Assembly: GCA_026419775.2 (NCBI GenBank)
Contig: JAOPGA020000047.1
Coordinates: 1-52,294 of the forward strand
DNA length: 52,294 bases
Direction: 5' to 3'
Origin: Acrasis kona
Lineage: Eukaryota; Heterolobosea; Eutetramitea; Acrasida; Acrasidae
Program-made: the position numbers and the translations under genes
Notes under the pieces: model-generated
What the model saw: the letters and a program-made list of their open reading frames with translations, nothing else
What the model was told of the DNA's origin: nothing
Databases searched by the model: none
Part shown: positions 43,482-52,294 of the stretch, one piece after another
Numbering within the stretch: the stretch's first letter is position 1
How the letters are laid out: every line of letters starts with the position of its first letter

Positions 43482-44012
43482 TTATGTATTGCCATCACCT
43501 TTACGTCCAATTGCTCGGTACTGATGCTTTAGGTTCAGGTAATCAGACTTTTCGTGTAGGTCGATTCTATTGGCCAAATCTTCCTCCTCCTGCTGTTGTT
43601 GGTAGAATCCCGATTGCTTGTATAACTTGTTGATTATGTTAGTATACATTGTTAACTCCATCAAGAAGTCTATTTTCCTCCTCTCTTGCTCGTTGTTTAT
43701 TAGGTGTTGTGTAGCAGATTGCAAATCATCAGGTCGATCTTGGCTTGGTGGGCTATGATTTGGGAAGAGTGAAAGAAGTTGGATTGTAATAGCTTGATAT
43801 TTTTTGAGTTTTGAAATCACGTCGTTCCACCTATTCTCGTCCTCTTGTTGTTGCATTCTTCTCCTCTGTTCCCTTCTCATGAACAAAAGCAACTGGTGGC
43901 GATAGTCTTTTTTGTGCTTACTCTCTTTCTTATTGTCATTCTCATTGCTTTCAGTGGTGTGTGCATCTTCATCATTTGGTGATTCATCTATTTCGTCTTG
44001 CAAATCATCCAT
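43482..44012 (-). CDS. Charged Gln/Glu-rich hypothetical protein (176 aa)
   Basis: A single exon starts at ATG 44012. The N-terminal 40 residues are acidic and Asn-rich. A basic region follows (MRREQRRRMQQQED), then predicted helices (WNDVISKLKKYQAITIQLL and KIDFLMELTMYTNIINKLY). There is no signal peptide. Helical, nuclear-like composition would suit a Mediator- or splicing-type subunit, but no family is recognised. Its ATG is only 15 bp from the ATG of the divergent gene at 44028, so the two genes share one very small promoter or overlap at their 5' ends. Confidence 0.65.
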   Translation of the reverse strand: MDDLQDEIDESPNDEDAHTTESNENDNKKESKHKKDYRHQLLLFMRREQRRRMQQQEDENRWNDVISKLKKYQAITIQLLSLFPNHSPPSQDRPDDLQSATQHLINNEQERRKIDFLMELTMYTNIINKLYKQSGFYQQQQEEEDLANRIDLHEKSDYLNLKHQYRAIGRKGDGNT

Positions 44013-44027
44013 TTAGTTTTGTAAAAG

Positions 44028-46106
44028 ATGAGGACAACTCTGCCTCATGTGGTAAGACATCACCGAAAGGTTGCAAAAGACAAAACCAGAAGCTTTTATT
44101 TCGCACTCGTAAGCGACACGGTAGTTCCTCAAATATACAGAGAATACGAGAAACTTTTTGATGATGCAGTAACACAACCAACAAGAAGTTCGAAAATACA
44201 GCGGTATCTACTAAAGATATTAAAAGACTTTGAATTCCCCAAAAATCAAAACATTGTCGCAACAAGTTATTACAGGGATTGGTTTTTTAAAGCAATGGAG
44301 GCATTCTCTCTTGTTGGCTCTCACAAAAACATCGTGTTACTACACAAACACAACATGTCGAAAGTTGGATCATCACATCAACATATCACACCCGATGTCG
44401 AATATTTCAAATTTTTAATTTACTCTGCTGTGAGATCTAATGATACTGGAACATACGCTACAATTGCCTCCGATATGCACAAGTACGTCCCTAAAAGCGT
44501 TCAACTCAAGTCTATTACTTTGAAGCGCTTTAGAACTTGGAGGGGTTTACAACGTCACACGAAAGACCCCAAAAAATATTTTCTCAAATACATTACAAGA
44601 TATGATCACCTTTTTGATTTGAATGCTTGTGTTTATTTTCTTGAGGCATTCTTAAAGAGTGAAGATGTCTGTACTGTTAATCAAAATGTTTTGTTGCTCT
44701 CAGAGTATATAGAAAAAAATTTAAACGGTAATATACCCATCACTGCTGTCATTTGCTATTGTAAAGTCTTGATCCGGAATTTTAATGTAGTTGACCTAAG
44801 AACACTAATAAAATCTATTATGGACCTTCATTTTTTGAAGGCAGAAGAGTCCGTCCACTTGTTGCCAAGTTATATTTTCTTTGAATTAGTACAGGCAGTC
44901 ATGAGCCATTCGGGTGAACATCTCACCATCACTCCTGATGAATTGCTTGATATGATTGATGTCGTAAAACAAAATAATTTGAAAGATGTCTCCGAACCAA
45001 GTCCTTTGCGAGAACATTATAAACAGTTGCCTATTATTAAATTCCTTCTTGTTAACAAAGAAACCCAACCTATTGATAAATCAGAGCAAACTGACATAAG
45101 CATACCAAGCTACTCCTTTTATCAAACCACTCATGTTTTAAATCAAAGTTCCATGAGGACGCTGCACAAGAACAAACATTTTGATAATTTGTATGCATTT
45201 GCTTTGGAATGTGCTTGTAAAAACAAACCTGATGTTGCAGTCATGATTTTCAAGAGAGTTTTTCAGAATATACAAAAAGTATCTTACAATGCATGTGTGT
45301 CCTTATTAAAAGCCATGTCACTAGCACCAAATGAAGAATCAGTCAAGTCTGTATTTGAAATTATGTATCACAATAATTATGAAATTGTCTGCAATGAGTC
45401 CGTGGCTTGTGTCTTGAATATTCTGAAAAAAAAATCAGAAACTAGTGACTGGATCTATGTATTCAATCTTGCAATTAATCATCATTCTGTAATGGTCAAT
45501 GATAGCTTTTTGTTTGTTAGTGTAAAATCTTCTAACGACCCTTATTGTTTGTCTGCTGTTTTAAAATACATACACTCCAACTTGGGCCAACTCAAAGGCA
45601 CTCTTACCTCTTCAGGTTTTATGAAAACTCTTTTAATAAAGTTACTGTTAATTGATGTGCTGGCGAAAGGCGATACCATCCCTGAATCAGACTTTTTTAA
45701 AGTCTTGCAACCTATTTATGAACGTGTTGTCACCATTAATAATGAGGATTTGCTGATACTTGCTCAAATATTAGCCAAGATACGTGGATACGCTGACTTC
45801 GATAAATATTTAACTGAAAATAAAAAATCAGAACCCAAGCCAGAAAAAGTACGGTATTGGGTGTCCTCGTTTAAGCTAATCAAGAAGAAGGATGACATTA
45901 ACAAGCCTCACCTCATAAAAGCAAAGAAGTTCACGAAAGACTTCGTTGCTCGTGTGGATCATCTCATGGGAGAGGTGAATAGGTTAAATCAGGAGAGAAT
46001 TATAATGGAATCGTCTCTTGAAAGACATCGAACCAGGCAAGCCGATGATGTTTTGGAAGAAGAAATGAATCAAGATCTTGAAAGCGAAGAGCCAGTTGGG
46101 TGGTGA
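44028..46106 (+). CDS. Helical-repeat protein, possibly mitochondrial PPR-like (692 aa)
   Basis: A single exon encodes 692 residues. The N-terminus MRTTLPHVVRHHRKVAKDKT is basic and free of acid, consistent with mitochondrial import. The body is alpha-helical throughout, with segments of about 35 residues such as HFDNLYAFALECACKNKPDV and VSYNACVSLLKAMSLAPNEE that resemble PPR or other alpha-solenoid repeats, although repeats are degenerate. The C-terminus is a charged coiled coil. An RNA-binding organelle role is inferred. It could instead be a lineage-specific mitoribosomal factor. Confidence 0.7.
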   Translation: MRTTLPHVVRHHRKVAKDKTRSFYFALVSDTVVPQIYREYEKLFDDAVTQPTRSSKIQRYLLKILKDFEFPKNQNIVATSYYRDWFFKAMEAFSLVGSHKNIVLLHKHNMSKVGSSHQHITPDVEYFKFLIYSAVRSNDTGTYATIASDMHKYVPKSVQLKSITLKRFRTWRGLQRHTKDPKKYFLKYITRYDHLFDLNACVYFLEAFLKSEDVCTVNQNVLLLSEYIEKNLNGNIPITAVICYCKVLIRNFNVVDLRTLIKSIMDLHFLKAEESVHLLPSYIFFELVQAVMSHSGEHLTITPDELLDMIDVVKQNNLKDVSEPSPLREHYKQLPIIKFLLVNKETQPIDKSEQTDISIPSYSFYQTTHVLNQSSMRTLHKNKHFDNLYAFALECACKNKPDVAVMIFKRVFQNIQKVSYNACVSLLKAMSLAPNEESVKSVFEIMYHNNYEIVCNESVACVLNILKKKSETSDWIYVFNLAINHHSVMVNDSFLFVSVKSSNDPYCLSAVLKYIHSNLGQLKGTLTSSGFMKTLLIKLLLIDVLAKGDTIPESDFFKVLQPIYERVVTINNEDLLILAQILAKIRGYADFDKYLTENKKSEPKPEKVRYWVSSFKLIKKKDDINKPHLIKAKKFTKDFVARVDHLMGEVNRLNQERIIMESSLERHRTRQADDVLEEEMNQDLESEEPVGW

Positions 46107-46221
46107 ACTTTGACCAATGTTTAATTTTGAAATAAATTTGCAGTTTGTTTTACCAGCTGCACATTTCCCTCTGGGATAAACGATTTCATCTTTTGTAATG
46201 ATTTATAGATTTTGATTGAAA

Positions 46222-46809
46222 ATGCACACCATAAGAAGATTTACGAACACCTTTATCTCCAGACATCATTTTACCCCACTTCTCACCAGACAAATCAACA
46301 AATTTTCAACAACGCCTACTTTCTACGACTCAAATGTCTTTAAAAACAAAAGCATCCCATTCAGCATCGGCAAACTAAATCACATAGCTATCGCTGTTCC
46401 AAATCTTCAAGAATCTGCAGCATTTTATAGAGATGTTCTCGGAGCCCAAAAAATCAGCGAACCTCTTGAACAACCTGATCATGGTGTAACAGTGGTCTTC
46501 ATCGAATTAAACAACACCAAATTCGAACTACTACATCCCCTTGGTGAAAATAGTCCCATTGCCAACTTTTTGGAAAAAAACAAATCTGTATGATTTTTTC
46601 ATAATAATTCTCTTCTAATACTTTCAAAGGGCGGGATACATCACGTTTGCATCGAAGTAGAGGACATTCACGAGGCAATGAAACAAGTTGTGGACAAGGG
46701 CATCAGAGCGTTAAGCAAGGAACCTAAAATAGGTGCACATGGTAAACCAGTAGTGTTCCTCCATCCAAAGGATTGTAATGGAGTTTTGATTGAATTAGAA
46801 CAAGTTTAG
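46222..46809 (+). CDS. MCEE: Methylmalonyl-CoA epimerase, mitochondrial
   Basis: Exons 46222-46587 and 46630-46809 (42-nt intron) encode 181 residues. The enzyme interconverts the R and S epimers of methylmalonyl-CoA in propionate breakdown, supplying methylmalonyl-CoA mutase. A basic presequence (MHTIRRFTNTFISRHHF) is followed by two VOC modules: GKLNHIAIAVPNLQESAAFY with the first metal His, KFELLHPLGENSPIANFL with the metal Glu region, then GGIHHVCIEVEDIHEAM with the second His, and GAHGKPVVFLHPKDCNGVLIELEQ. Length matches the family. It is convergent with the SMCR8-like gene, 14 bp between stops. Confidence 0.95.
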
Positions 46810-46823
46810 AATGTATTGTTTAT

Positions 46824-49317
46824 TTATTTATACGTGTTCTTCATTGATATTACATTCGGCATCACGTTGGTGTCATTTTGTATCGAAAATCTATTCTTCT
46901 TTTGTTCGCTTCCCTGTTGCCTCCTGATGACTTCCACCAAGTAATCTACAATCATCAAGTCATCATGTTTGATGCCCAATTGTCTTGCATAAGCCTTCTC
47001 GCAATCTCTTGTGAGTTCCAATTCATGGCAAGTCGGATTCCAATAAAAGTTGGCGGGTGAGTCTATAGGACTTGGACTAGAGCTTGATGGAGCCAGACGT
47101 AGTTGGGAAGGCGCCTTCTTTTTCAGTGACAATGAAATGTGTGCTTTCACGAACCTACGAGGACTTTCAGAGGATGAGATTTTTCTCAAGGGAGGTACGA
47201 ATGTTGGAGGGTGGCAGGCGTCCGTGTGTTGGAGTGGTTGTGAGGGCGAAGTCGGAGAGTGATGTAGGGATGGTGGATACAATTGATGGGGTGTGGGTGT
47301 TCTTCGGTGTGCTCTTTGCCTGTTTTGGTTCAGATGATATAGCAAGCATGCTTTTTGTGATATCTCTGCAAGCATAGTGTGTATGTATGACAGAAATGTG
47401 GGTTCGTCTGGCCATCTCTTCTCACGGTCAAATAACTGTTCTAAATAATATCCTCTATACTTCTTGACACGGGTGTGAAGAATTTGGTTGTCAATGTTTA
47501 GTTTTGTACAGTGGGCTTCGAATACATTGTTCTGACTCAGATCATTCTTGTTGTCATAATGTGTACCTATTAATTTATATTTACATAAATCAGACAATTG
47601 TGTGGTTCTGTTGACCCTCCATGGACAAACGTTTGTGTTGGTGTATGGTTGACAATCTTCATCATGATTGACAGTTGATATCTTTCCAGGAATGAACACA
47701 GAACAAGAATTGACCAAGCTCCTCACGGCATTCTCGCTAGATCCACTTATTATCACAGTACGACCTGTTAACAAACTAAAAACAAGTTCTTTTACAAAAG
47801 ATAAAGAACGCAAACTCATAGTTGAGTTGACTTTCATTTGTGCAGGAATATTTATTTTTTTCCGTTTATCTAAAATAGATTGCAGTTCGCGATCATGGTG
47901 ACTCAAATCAAAAGCAGTATTCAAGTAACTACCTCTACCCTTATGAGTGTATTGCTCTTTGTTTTTATCTTCGACTGGTGACCAATTGGTGCTTCTCAAG
48001 GCAGTGTAGAAGGAAGACTCTGAGGAATCGACGTTAAAATCTTGAACAAAGTAACCGCCAATCAAAAGTAAACTATTGTGATCTTGACATGTCTCCAACC
48101 GAATGAGATCGTCTTTTTCTAATTCAATAATACAAGCTTGTCTGTGGAAATGTTCAAGTATGTGATGAAGCATGTCTAATGCCGTTTCAAACACATTACC
48201 AGATATCTGTGAAATGTCCCTCAACTTTTCCTCAAAGTTTGTGTTTTTGTGTATGCATTTAAGAACGGTTGGCATGTACTTTTGTAGGTTTGGTGTCGAA
48301 TCATGTAATCCTCTGTCATACAAGGAAGTGAACTCTACAATCATTAGAAGCAAATAAAAATGTACCCTCACCTGGATTAGAAAATGAAAATGAGGAGAAT
48401 GATTGTGTTGGTTGGTGTTGTTGTGAAATGATAATCGGCGCTGAGGCCGTGCTTTCGGGAGATAATAATTTTCTTCTAGATTTTCTTTTGATGGGGGTTT
48501 GTGGTTGTGGTGGCGTGGATAACATTGCCGACTGGATTTGGTCAATGTAGGACTGGTCCAAAAGCTCTCCATGGTTCTTCATGTGGGTCAAGAATCTTTT
48601 TTTTAAATCGCTCAGATCTTTTAAAACCTTTTTGATAACGTCATTTGTTAGGTCGATAGGGTATCCTTCAAAATGAACTTCCGTGCTGACATCTTGATGA
48701 TGTACCTCGACTTCATCATCAGAGTTATCGTCAGTAAAACGCGATTGTTCTTGTTGTGAGTCGTTCTGTCTCGTCAAATGTTGATGAAGACCAATTCGAG
48801 CGATGCCGGTTAATTGCTTCTGAACGTCTCTAACGAAACGGCAGTTGTTTCCGTACTTGATCAACTGTGAAATCTGTGTGAAGGCATTTAAAAAAGCTTC
48901 AAAGTTATTCATGATTTTATCTGGTTCGTTTGTAACATAACAGAAACATATGGGCCTAACGTAACCTCTTGCATGTATGTCGTGTAAGGTGATGTAGTGC
49001 ACGTATGCATGTGCGCCCTGCTTGGTGTCGGTTAGATAAACTTGGCTATCTTCAGGGTTAATCCATCCCGTGTTACTCTGACTTCTTCTTGTGTGGTCAC
49101 TCGCCAATACCCTCAAAACAAATCGACTCAAGTCAAATTTGCTCTCGCCATTTTCTGGAATTACCATTAAAGACACGGGTCCCCTTTCTAAAAGTTAATA
49201 TTCATGTCCAAATAAAGAGTTACGTTCACAAAATTCTGCCACTATAATGAAGTCGCTACTGAATGATGGGGCCTCTTTTATTTTTGTTGCTTTATTTGAA
49301 GCTTTAGTTTTGTTCAT
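46824..49317 (-). CDS. SMCR8/folliculin-family DENN protein
   Basis: Exons 49317-49224, 49187-48372 and 48334-46824 (introns 36 and 37 nt) encode 806 residues. In animals SMCR8 works with C9orf72 and WDR41 as a GTPase regulator in autophagy and lysosome signalling. The N-terminal longin region shows DFIIVAEFCEQRGPVSLMVI, FDLSRFVLRVLASDH and the highly diagnostic KQGAHAYVHYITLHDIHARG then YVRPICFCYV. The second half has the DENN-like part: FTSLYDRGLHD, SLRSLSFVKELVFSLLTGRT, VIISGSSENAVRSLV, KYKLIGTHYDNK and, near the end, DDLMIVDYLVEVIRRQQG. A Ser/Pro/His-rich disordered linker separates lobes, as in SMCR8. It diverges from the TMX2-like gene with 86 bp between ATGs. Confidence 0.88.
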
Positions 49318-49403
49318 AGTCTAGCATTCGTTGGTACTGCTTGTCTTCTCTCTGATGTCAGTCGGTGTTACAAAAAAGTATACAACCAAGTTGAGTGAAC
49401 AAA

Positions 49404-50173
49404 ATGCCGAAGGTTTCTTCATACTCTAGGTTCATTTTCGATCCTTTTTACATGTTGAATTTTTTATATTTTACTTCATATCTCGGTTTGAGGTTCACTA
49501 ACCCAGTGTACTATAACTCACCTGACATCTCGCTAAGTGTAAGTGAAATTAATTGAATCCTTTTGATATATAAACTAGGTATAGGAATTTACAACTTACT
49601 CTTCTTGGTTTATGATTTCATTTGTGAAGTATTTCAGTTCCGAAACAATTGATGAATGGTTGGTGAGTTCCTCAAATTTTGGCAAGTTAGTGGTTCTAGT
49701 TGTAAGCTTCTCAGTAGACCTATATTATGGCTTCTTCTATTTATTCGTCAGCGCAGGTAAGTCATCATTCGATCGCGTGTGTTATATAACTTTTAGGAAT
49801 GCTACTTTTAAATCCCAAGCAAACTCTCTCAAATGACTCTTCTAACATTGTTTACCTAACAAAGGGCAACTTGGACGAGTTTCTCAAGAACAAGGAGGTT
49901 CTTCTGTGCCTCTATGCAACTTGGTCCAAAGAATCTGTTAACTTTACGCCGGTATTTGCACAATTGTCAAACGCAACAAGAAGTGTTATTTTCGCTAAAA
50001 TTGATGTAGGCAGGTGGCCGGACATTGCAGATAGATTTAAAATTGAGACAAAAAACCTTCCTACTTTAGTCTTATTAAAAAACGGAATAGAGCAGAAGAG
50101 AATATTTAGATCACCAAATACATCTTTTGCCAATGAAAAGGAGATTTTTAAACATTTCAATATAAATAAATAA
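49404..50173 (+). CDS. TMX2-like thioredoxin-fold membrane protein
   Basis: Exons 49404-49538, 49585-49756 and 49797-50173 (introns 46 and 40 nt) encode 227 residues. Hydrophobic segments occur near MLNFLYFTSYLGLRF, YSSWFMISFVKYF and LVVLVVSFSVDLYYGFFYL. A thioredoxin domain follows: DEFLKNKEVLLCLYATWSKE, FAQLSNATRSVIFAKIDVGR, ADRFKIETKNLPTLVLLKNG. The spacing and the VDVGRYTD-like block match animal TMX2, an ER or mitochondria-contact membrane protein. The active-site position reads WSKES, with neither cysteine (animal TMX2 has SNDC), so redox catalysis is unlikely. It is shorter than the animal protein (about 296). It is convergent with the surface protein gene, 16 bp between stops. Confidence 0.83.
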
Positions 50174-50189
50174 CATTTTAATGTTGGTC

Positions 50190-52294
50190 TTAAAAAAACT
50201 TCCTCTTTGATGGCTTGTTTTCTTTATCAATTAGAAAGGTCTCATCGCCGGTGTCTTGCCCAAAATTAATTGAAAAGTCATCAGCTACAAATGTGTTAGT
50301 CGCCCTAACAATTGTTGTGTTTTTTGTCTTGGTACACCTGAATGCGTACACAGCAATTAGAAAAGTGGCGACAATCACGACTACAAACGCAGATACAATG
50401 ATGATAGTAACATTAAAGTCGGATATTGTGTTTTTTGATTTTGTGCTAATAAGCACCTTGACACCACGGCTCGCACCAATTTTATTAACAGATTGTACTT
50501 TATATACATAGGGAGTGTTCGAGTTCAAATCGCTATTGGATGCACTGAAAGTATTCTGATTACCGATATGCTTTACATTTTCGATTAGAATATCGTCACG
50601 ATAGACATCATATCCACTCAAAATACAATTTCCAGTGAATGTAGGTGGGGACCACATTAATTTAATGCTACTATCTGTAGAATCAGAAAGTAAGTCAATC
50701 GGATCATCTGGATAAGATAAAGTGACCACTTGTTTGTGTGTGGCACTTCCATTCCCGAGTTGGTTTTCAGCAAAGAAACTAAACTTGTATTGTTTATTAG
50801 GAATTAAATTATCAAAGGTACACCTGTCATCGGTGCCCACATAGGACACATCATCAGACAAAACATAATACATAATTTGGGATGTAGATGATTGTTCAGG
50901 TTTATTCCAAGCAAATCCTATTGTTACATTCGTCAATAAATGTGTATTAATGCTTGTTATAGCACCTGGAACATCAACTAAAGATATTGTTATTCTATCT
51001 GATGCTTGGCCAGCCCCAGCATCATTTATAGCATATAAGGCATAATAATAAGATGTACCATACACTAGTGAATCATCAAGATATGATCTAACAGATGCTT
51101 TGAATGATTGCACAATAACATCATTGCGATGCAGAGCATAGCCTATAATGGGTGAGCCTCCGTCATACTTTGGCGCATCCCATTTTAAATTTACACTATT
51201 TCTACCAGTGAATGTAGAGTAGAGATTTGGTTTTGATGATGTTGTAATGTTACAAGCAACACCAATAAAACTACTAAAACACTCACACTTGGAATTTGTA
51301 CATAACCCGTGTTGGCATCCATGAGGACACGGACCGGGTGTTATTTTGGTCGTTACAAAATTTGAATTATATTCGACGACTGGAGTAAATTTGCCATTAA
51401 AATTATCAAAAACATTTTTAAAAGCTCCTGTCACAGTCGATGCATTGGATTTTATTATTTGGTGGCTGAGGGCATCAAGATTGAATTTTGTCAAATGTGA
51501 TCTATCCCATACAAATTGTAAACTTCCATCAAGTACAACACCAGCATATACTGATAGTGTGCTGGATGACACCATATCATAATCATTTGTATTGATTGTT
51601 AGTGATAAGACAGATGAACTTTTAAACGAAACATTACCAACTACTTCGAGTTGCTTTAGTTTATTTATAAACAATGTACCTTCAACTTCAATATTACTAT
51701 TTAATTTTATATTATCTATTACAGCTAATAAGCTGTTGTTTATTATCACTATTGAATTAGCTTGTAAATTGCCTTCAACAGTACCAACACGTTCAACAAA
51801 TAAAGTACTTGAAATATTTAAAAATGAATTTTTTTGAATGTTTAAATAATTAACATACAATGGCTCGTCTTTAATAACATGAAACTTTACATTCCTGCTT
51901 AGGAATAATTTTTTAACATTTAAATCACCTGGGTACAACACACTAATTGTATAGGCAGCAGCGCTTTGTACGGTGAACATGCCTTCACCTGCTATTTTAA
52001 TGTTATTGTCAATGTTGCAACCTTGAGAACAAACTAGCTTCAAGTTTGAGTTTTTAGGTATTTTGTAAACGCCACTCAACTTCATTTTTGAGTAAGCCAT
52101 TTCAATCTCGAGCACGCCATGTTTAACACCAAAAACACCATCATTCACTAGATGTACACCATAACTAAACACAAATGAGGGACTTGTTATGTTTGCAATG
52201 CATCCGGGAAGTAAATTTAATATACCGTTGGGGTTAATTCTATTTGAAAGGGTACCAGAGTGTGGTACGTGAAGAAATTTAGTTATATTAATGA
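50190..52294 (-). CDS. Large EGF/FN3 cell-surface membrane protein, N-terminus beyond the window
   Basis: The frame is open to the window edge, so the 5' part is missing. The visible 700 residues begin with about 260 residues of short hydrophobic repeats suggesting a right-handed beta-helix (motifs like VEGTLFINKLKQLEVVGNV). An EGF-like Cys cluster follows (CPHGCQHGLCTNSKCECF and FIGVACN), then three FN3 domains (SVNLKWDAPKYDGGSPIIGY; TIGFAWNKPEQ; SIKLMWSPPTFTGNCILSGY). One membrane helix (FNVTIIIVSAFVVVIVATFL) and a tail of about 50 residues end it. Such architecture is common in amoeba adhesion and signalling receptors. Ligand and role are unknown. Confidence 0.85.
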   Translation of the reverse strand, partial: INITKFLHVPHSGTLSNRINPNGILNLLPGCIANITSPSFVFSYGVHLVNDGVFGVKHGVLEIEMAYSKMKLSGVYKIPKNSNLKLVCSQGCNIDNNIKIAGEGMFTVQSAAAYTISVLYPGDLNVKKLFLSRNVKFHVIKDEPLYVNYLNIQKNSFLNISSTLFVERVGTVEGNLQANSIVIINNSLLAVIDNIKLNSNIEVEGTLFINKLKQLEVVGNVSFKSSSVLSLTINTNDYDMVSSSTLSVYAGVVLDGSLQFVWDRSHLTKFNLDALSHQIIKSNASTVTGAFKNVFDNFNGKFTPVVEYNSNFVTTKITPGPCPHGCQHGLCTNSKCECFSSFIGVACNITTSSKPNLYSTFTGRNSVNLKWDAPKYDGGSPIIGYALHRNDVIVQSFKASVRSYLDDSLVYGTSYYYALYAINDAGAGQASDRITISLVDVPGAITSINTHLLTNVTIGFAWNKPEQSSTSQIMYYVLSDDVSYVGTDDRCTFDNLIPNKQYKFSFFAENQLGNGSATHKQVVTLSYPDDPIDLLSDSTDSSIKLMWSPPTFTGNCILSGYDVYRDDILIENVKHIGNQNTFSASNSDLNSNTPYVYKVQSVNKIGASRGVKVLISTKSKNTISDFNVTIIIVSAFVVVIVATFLIAVYAFRCTKTKNTTIVRATNTFVADDFSINFGQDTGDETFLIDKENKPSKRKFF

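Overview
This window is nuclear DNA from a compact, intron-bearing unicellular eukaryote. The evidence is GT-AG introns of about 28-54 nt in most multi-exon genes, mitochondrial presequences, cohesin SMC3, V-ATPase, a dynactin Arp10-type gene, Sfi1, and a tRNA gene with a Pol III terminator. AT-rich spacers, EGF/FN3 and mucin-like Thr-Pro surface proteins and a class I terpene synthase suggest an amoeboid or flagellate protist, of heterolobosean or amoebozoan style. The exact lineage cannot be fixed from the sequence alone. I saw no rRNA, CRISPR array, transposon, retroelement or virus-like element.

Layout. 1-4.9 kb: end of an unrecognised NLS-bearing protein, a 20-nt tandem repeat in a divergent promoter, a transmembrane mucin-like protein and a small repeat-rich protein. 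5.3-9.2 kb: dienelactone hydrolase, PAM16/TIM16, an unknown protein and a divergent CCT-delta-like chaperonin. 9.8-18.1 kb: membrane-anchored farnesyl/geranylgeranyl diphosphate synthase, Sfi1-like centrin-binding protein, glycine cleavage T-protein, terpene synthase and a small orphan gene. 18.8-22.3 kb: GPI-anchored Thr-Pro-rich protein, tRNA-Pro with an insertion in its D-loop, secreted subtilase. 22.9-33.6 kb: USP12/46-type deubiquitinase, a GH38 alpha-mannosidase homologue without its active site, an unknown mitochondrial protein, Arp10 and SMC3. 33.6-41.7 kb: multi-PH protein, V-ATPase subunit C, two-TM protein, DDHD phospholipase, C2 protein and NAA40. 41.7-52.3 kb: small membrane proteins, a charged protein, a helical-repeat protein, methylmalonyl-CoA epimerase, an SMCR8-like DENN protein, TMX2-like protein and a large EGF/FN3 surface protein running off the end.

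Genes alternate strand, and seven convergent pairs have only 2-20 bp between stop codons, so 3' ends must overlap. Several divergent pairs share very short promoters (ATG-to-ATG as little as 15 bp).

The clearest functional link is isoprenoid metabolism: a prenyl diphosphate synthase (9.9 kb) and a class I terpene synthase (16.9 kb) lie within 7 kb. The most unusual single feature is the tRNA-Pro(AGG) gene at 20710-20795. It is perfectly folded except for 14 extra nucleotides in the D-loop, whose borders fit a relaxed bulge-helix-loop splicing motif. That would be a non-canonical (ectopic) tRNA intron.

Exon junctions were worked out by eye from GT/AG sites, phase and protein family continuity. 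Family assignments are from recalled motifs and were not searched.
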